Shown here: one piece after another, positions 61,234 to 64,000 of the stretch | How positions within the stretch are numbered: position 1 is the first letter of the stretch | How the letters are laid out: every line of letters starts with the position of its first letter | Notes under the pieces: generated by a model | The model's database searches: none | What the model saw: only the letters and a program-made list of their open reading frames with translations | What the model was told of the DNA's origin: nothing | Made by a program: the position numbers and the translations under genes | NCBI GenBank assembly: GCA_029204225.1 | Contig: CM055095.1 | Span: 15,964,049-16,028,048, forward strand | Source: Diphasiastrum complanatum | Taxonomy: Eukaryota; Streptophyta; Lycopodiopsida; Lycopodiales; Lycopodiaceae | Direction: 5' to 3' | DNA length: 64,000 nt

Positions 61234-63884
61234 TCATCTAATTTTCTCTTTCTGTATGAACTTGCATGCTTTTCTAAACTTGTTGTATTGTGTGGACTTT
61301 GTTATATGTCGAATTTGAACTCTACGGTAGAACCACTGAAACAATTGACAAATGTAGTTTCGTTTTTCATTGGTTCCTCCATGTTGTGTATTTTTATGAA
61401 ATGCTGCTCGTGCTTGCCAGTGTGACTTCTCCATCCCTTGTGATGACCATACACTCAAGCTTCCATATGTATTGGCAAAAAAAATTGTATGGTCTCTTAG
61501 TATGTGCTGCATATGTCAAAATCATAATGTTAGTCTTATGTTTAGGTCTAGAAATATATGAAAATTTGAAAGCATTTTGAAAATTTTATACTAACCATGT
61601 AATGAGTGATGTGATCTTCTCCTTATGCTTTTGATATTGCATTTATAAACTCGACACAAGTCCTTTGGACAGCTTTCTTATCAATATCAGAGTATTTTTC
61701 TTTTCTTAAAATAGCAATCATACTATCAAGCTTTTTCCATACATCAACTTTTAGTACTCTGGTTTTGCCGTCTTTCTCGAAGTCCTGAGTGGTAGCAATA
61801 ATATATGTCCAGACTGAGTGTTGAATATTAGAAGCCTTACCAGTATGATTTGATAGAAAACGACGTGCTTTTGCTCCTCCTATGCTTGGCTTAGTTGGCA
61901 TGTTCCCATTCTTTCCTAAAAGCTTTTCATCTTTTTGAATTTTGACATGTCCTTTATGGAGTCCTGCTTTTGATAAAACATCTTCTAATCGAGAGATAGC
62001 TTCCTTTGCTAATGACGATGGCTTAGTATTCCAAGCGAAAACTATATGAAGATAAATGATCTTTTCTATTAATCTAACTTTTACATGAAGAGTTCAAACA
62101 TGCACATTTTTTAAGGGGATAGGCAGCACAGGCTTCCAGTTTGGATCTGCATATTCTCTAGTAATTCTTGTACTCCTAGTTACATCTTTTGCCATTTTCA
62201 TGCAGTACAAACAAGGGTGTTTTGATGTAGCACCGTGAGAGACATTATACATACATTTCAATGTTTTCAAATCACCTGCTAAGTGCCATTCAACATTGAA
62301 GTCTCCAGCTCCTGGAACATTGAGAAATCCTCCATCCATATGGTCCTTGATGATCCTAGGATAAGATGTCCTTGAGAATATCCATGATAATATATCATGA
62401 TCCTCTTTCAGCACCTATCCAAAGAATTAATCATACTTAGTTTGCAATGTATTAATACTATTCAATGAATGTAATGTAATAATGAGGCTAGTTACCTGAA
62501 ACGCTGCCAACCACCATATATCATTTTCTGACTGGACACTGAATTTGAAACCTTCTTGGTTCTCCGTTTGGGATAGAGCACCATTCATGAGAGTTATACT
62601 AACCCTTTCCATCTTCTGCCCTTTCACAATTTCTGACTCATCTAACTTAAGTACTATGATTATTTTGCCATTCACCTTTTCATAGGTTATATCATAGCAT
62701 GTGACGATGTATCTCAGCAAGTAATTTAGATCAACAAATAAATTGTTTGATGAATTATAGAATATCGATCTTCCATCAGTTTTTTACACCTCCTCAATAT
62801 GAAATGGAATTCCAGTGATCTTACGCATACCTATGTGTAATGTATCTCTCTCTTTCTTCAAGTGATATGTCCTAGGGATTGGGACTTTTCTAATTTGAAC
62901 TTGCTTAAAAGCTTCTCTAATTAGCTTAAATATTGTTGCATATGCTTCCCTACTAATACTTGCAAAATCACAAGCACCTTGAACTATAGTCTTATCTAAA
63001 ATATTTTGAATGTTCACCATCAAAGACTCTGCTATTTTACACTTTACATTTGAAATCCTATTGTTCATCATGATACGCTCAATGGATTTGCAAGTCAATA
63101 TTGTGCCCAATGACATTCCTAGTGAAGCATTGTCTTTAATATTTCGAGGAGCTACTAATGCAGATCTGCAAAAAAAATAGATAGTTAACAGAATATCACC
63201 ATAGCTGAAATTAAATCCAATGTCATTGAAAAACTTACAAAATTTAGAATATGCTTACTTGAATGCACGGATCCTTCTATTTCGATAACCTCCTTTTGAA
63301 AGCGTTTGAATATCCTTGCAACTTTGTCGCTTTCGCTTCTTACTTTCAGCCTTCTTCTTTACCAAATCCACATCCTTCAGTAATTGTAAGTTTTCAATAC
63401 GAATAGACTGTAAGACTGATTGCATTTGCTCTACTTCTGATTTGATATTGATTGTTATCTTTTGTAATGATTCATTATTTTTTTTAACTTGTTCATTTTC
63501 TTCTAACATCTTTTGGAGATGACAATCTCTATTCTGACAATAAGAGGATATCCGAATTAACTCACCTTCTAAAAAGTGAACTTTATTCATATAAAGTTGT
63601 TTTTCATGGTTTTGCAATCTTTCACAATATCCTAGTAACCCACTATGCCCATTGCATATCCATGTAACTAAATGAGTTATTGAAGAGAATGTGGGATGTG
63701 TCAAAGTGCTTGGATCTTGTGGATATAATGTTCCATCTGTCCACAAATCCACGTTTTTATTTCCTTCTGCCTTGTAACGAGAACGATCTTCAGCAGATAT
63801 TTGAACTCCTTTGGCTCCTCTTCTCTGCAAAGGTGCCAAATCAACAGGGATATTCACATGTAGATGATATAATGTCATCATCAA
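61234..63884 (-). pseudogene. DDE-transposase-like gene, module copy 2, spliced, lightly broken
   Basis: Exons on the minus strand: 63,884-63,259 (HVNIPVDLAPLQRRGAKG, coiled coil, then basic KKRKRQSCKD); 63,165-62,496 (IPRTYHLKKERDTLHIGMRK; KIIIVLKLDESEIVKGQKM); 62,416-~61,600 (VEWHLAGDLKTLKCMYNVS, HGATSKHPCLYCMKMAKD, KPSIGGAKARRFLSNHTG, WKKLDSMIAILRKEKYSD); and ~61,500-61,234 (SLSVWSSQGMEKSHWQARAA). Introns at 63,258-63,166 (GTAAGC...TTGCAG) and ~62,495-62,417 (GTAACT...GATAG) keep the frame. First Asp in LKLDE, second in AGDLK followed by CLYC, then CxxH (kept in copy 1) and Glu in GMEKSH: the layout of RNase H-fold transposases with a zinc insert. At least two in-frame stops. The family name is unknown to me; relatives resemble uncharacterised proteins of cnidarians and fungi (from memory). 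Confidence 0.68.
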
Positions 63885-64000
63885 AAAAATAATAGAGTAA
63901 TCAGTTGCATCAAAGTACTATGACCAGATTCTATGAAGCAAAACAAAATACTCCTCTTTGATTATATTATATACTATGTACGATCAATCCAATCTCCATG

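Larger units (their letters stand above)
58825..64000. mobile_element. Two-gene module, copy 2 (fuller copy; runs past the window end)
   Basis: Direct repeat of 29,131-33,640. The last bases of the window still match copy 1 (CGATCAATCCAATCTCCATG at ~33,591-33,610), so the right end lies outside. It keeps both exons of the rightward gene and the block after the first Asp of the leftward gene. The left homology edge near 58,825 has no confirmed inverted terminal repeat. Confidence 0.78.

Overview
This is nuclear DNA of a land plant. Spliced genes, plant-type Ty1/copia and Ty3/gypsy retroelements, a hAT remnant, long dinucleotide runs and low gene density suggest a large, repeat-rich genome. A fern or other non-angiosperm would fit, but the species cannot be fixed from the sequence. 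Only two ordinary host genes are clear: a glycosyltransferase family 61 (GT61) gene with two coding exons at 35,455-39,285 (+), and a last exon of a LORELEI/LLG-type GPI-anchored protein at 9,893-10,260 (+).

Layout. 1.4-4.1 kb: decayed hAT transposase gene. 4.35-9.79 kb: inverted ~540-bp repeat arms around unique DNA, with a small gypsy fossil inside. 9.9-10.3 kb: LLG exon. 11.2-14.85 kb (-): multi-exon remnant of a ParB-like-domain DNA methyltransferase. 14.86-20.37 kb: copia element. 20.43-22.99 kb: solo-LTR-like element with a target duplication. 20.38-20.43 plus 22.99-23.37 kb: dense array of palindromes with core ATGCTNAGCAT. 24.5-25.9 kb (+): nearly intact DUF7869-like (RNase H-fold) gene. 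28.3-29.1 kb (-): histone H3/CENP-A-like reading frame. 29.1-33.6 kb and 58.8-64.0 kb: two direct copies of a two-gene module. 35.5-39.3 kb: GT61 gene. 41-58 kb: nested retroelement fossils with tandem repeats, plus an unknown two-exon fragment at 43.1-43.5 kb.

Two candidate systems stand out. (1) In the 11-26 kb block a methyltransferase gene (-) and a DUF7869-like gene (+) point away from each other. The palindrome array lies between them, and related palindromes recur inside the methyltransferase gene. Without the two later insertions this looks like one compact unit, possibly a DNA transposon carrying its own modification enzyme and binding sites. (2) The repeated module has two convergent genes. 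One is an unrecognised ~479-aa acidic protein. The other is a spliced protein that keeps an Asp, an Asp followed by CxxC, a CxxH and a Glu in the order used by several DDE transposases, including Transib/RAG1. Its upstream region holds about eight CACGTG cores and eight or nine copies of a CGCACAAGTGCGATAT-like motif, conserved in both copies. Copy 1 also has the H3-like frame reading away from this region.

All functions are inferred from motifs read by eye. No search or alignment program was used.
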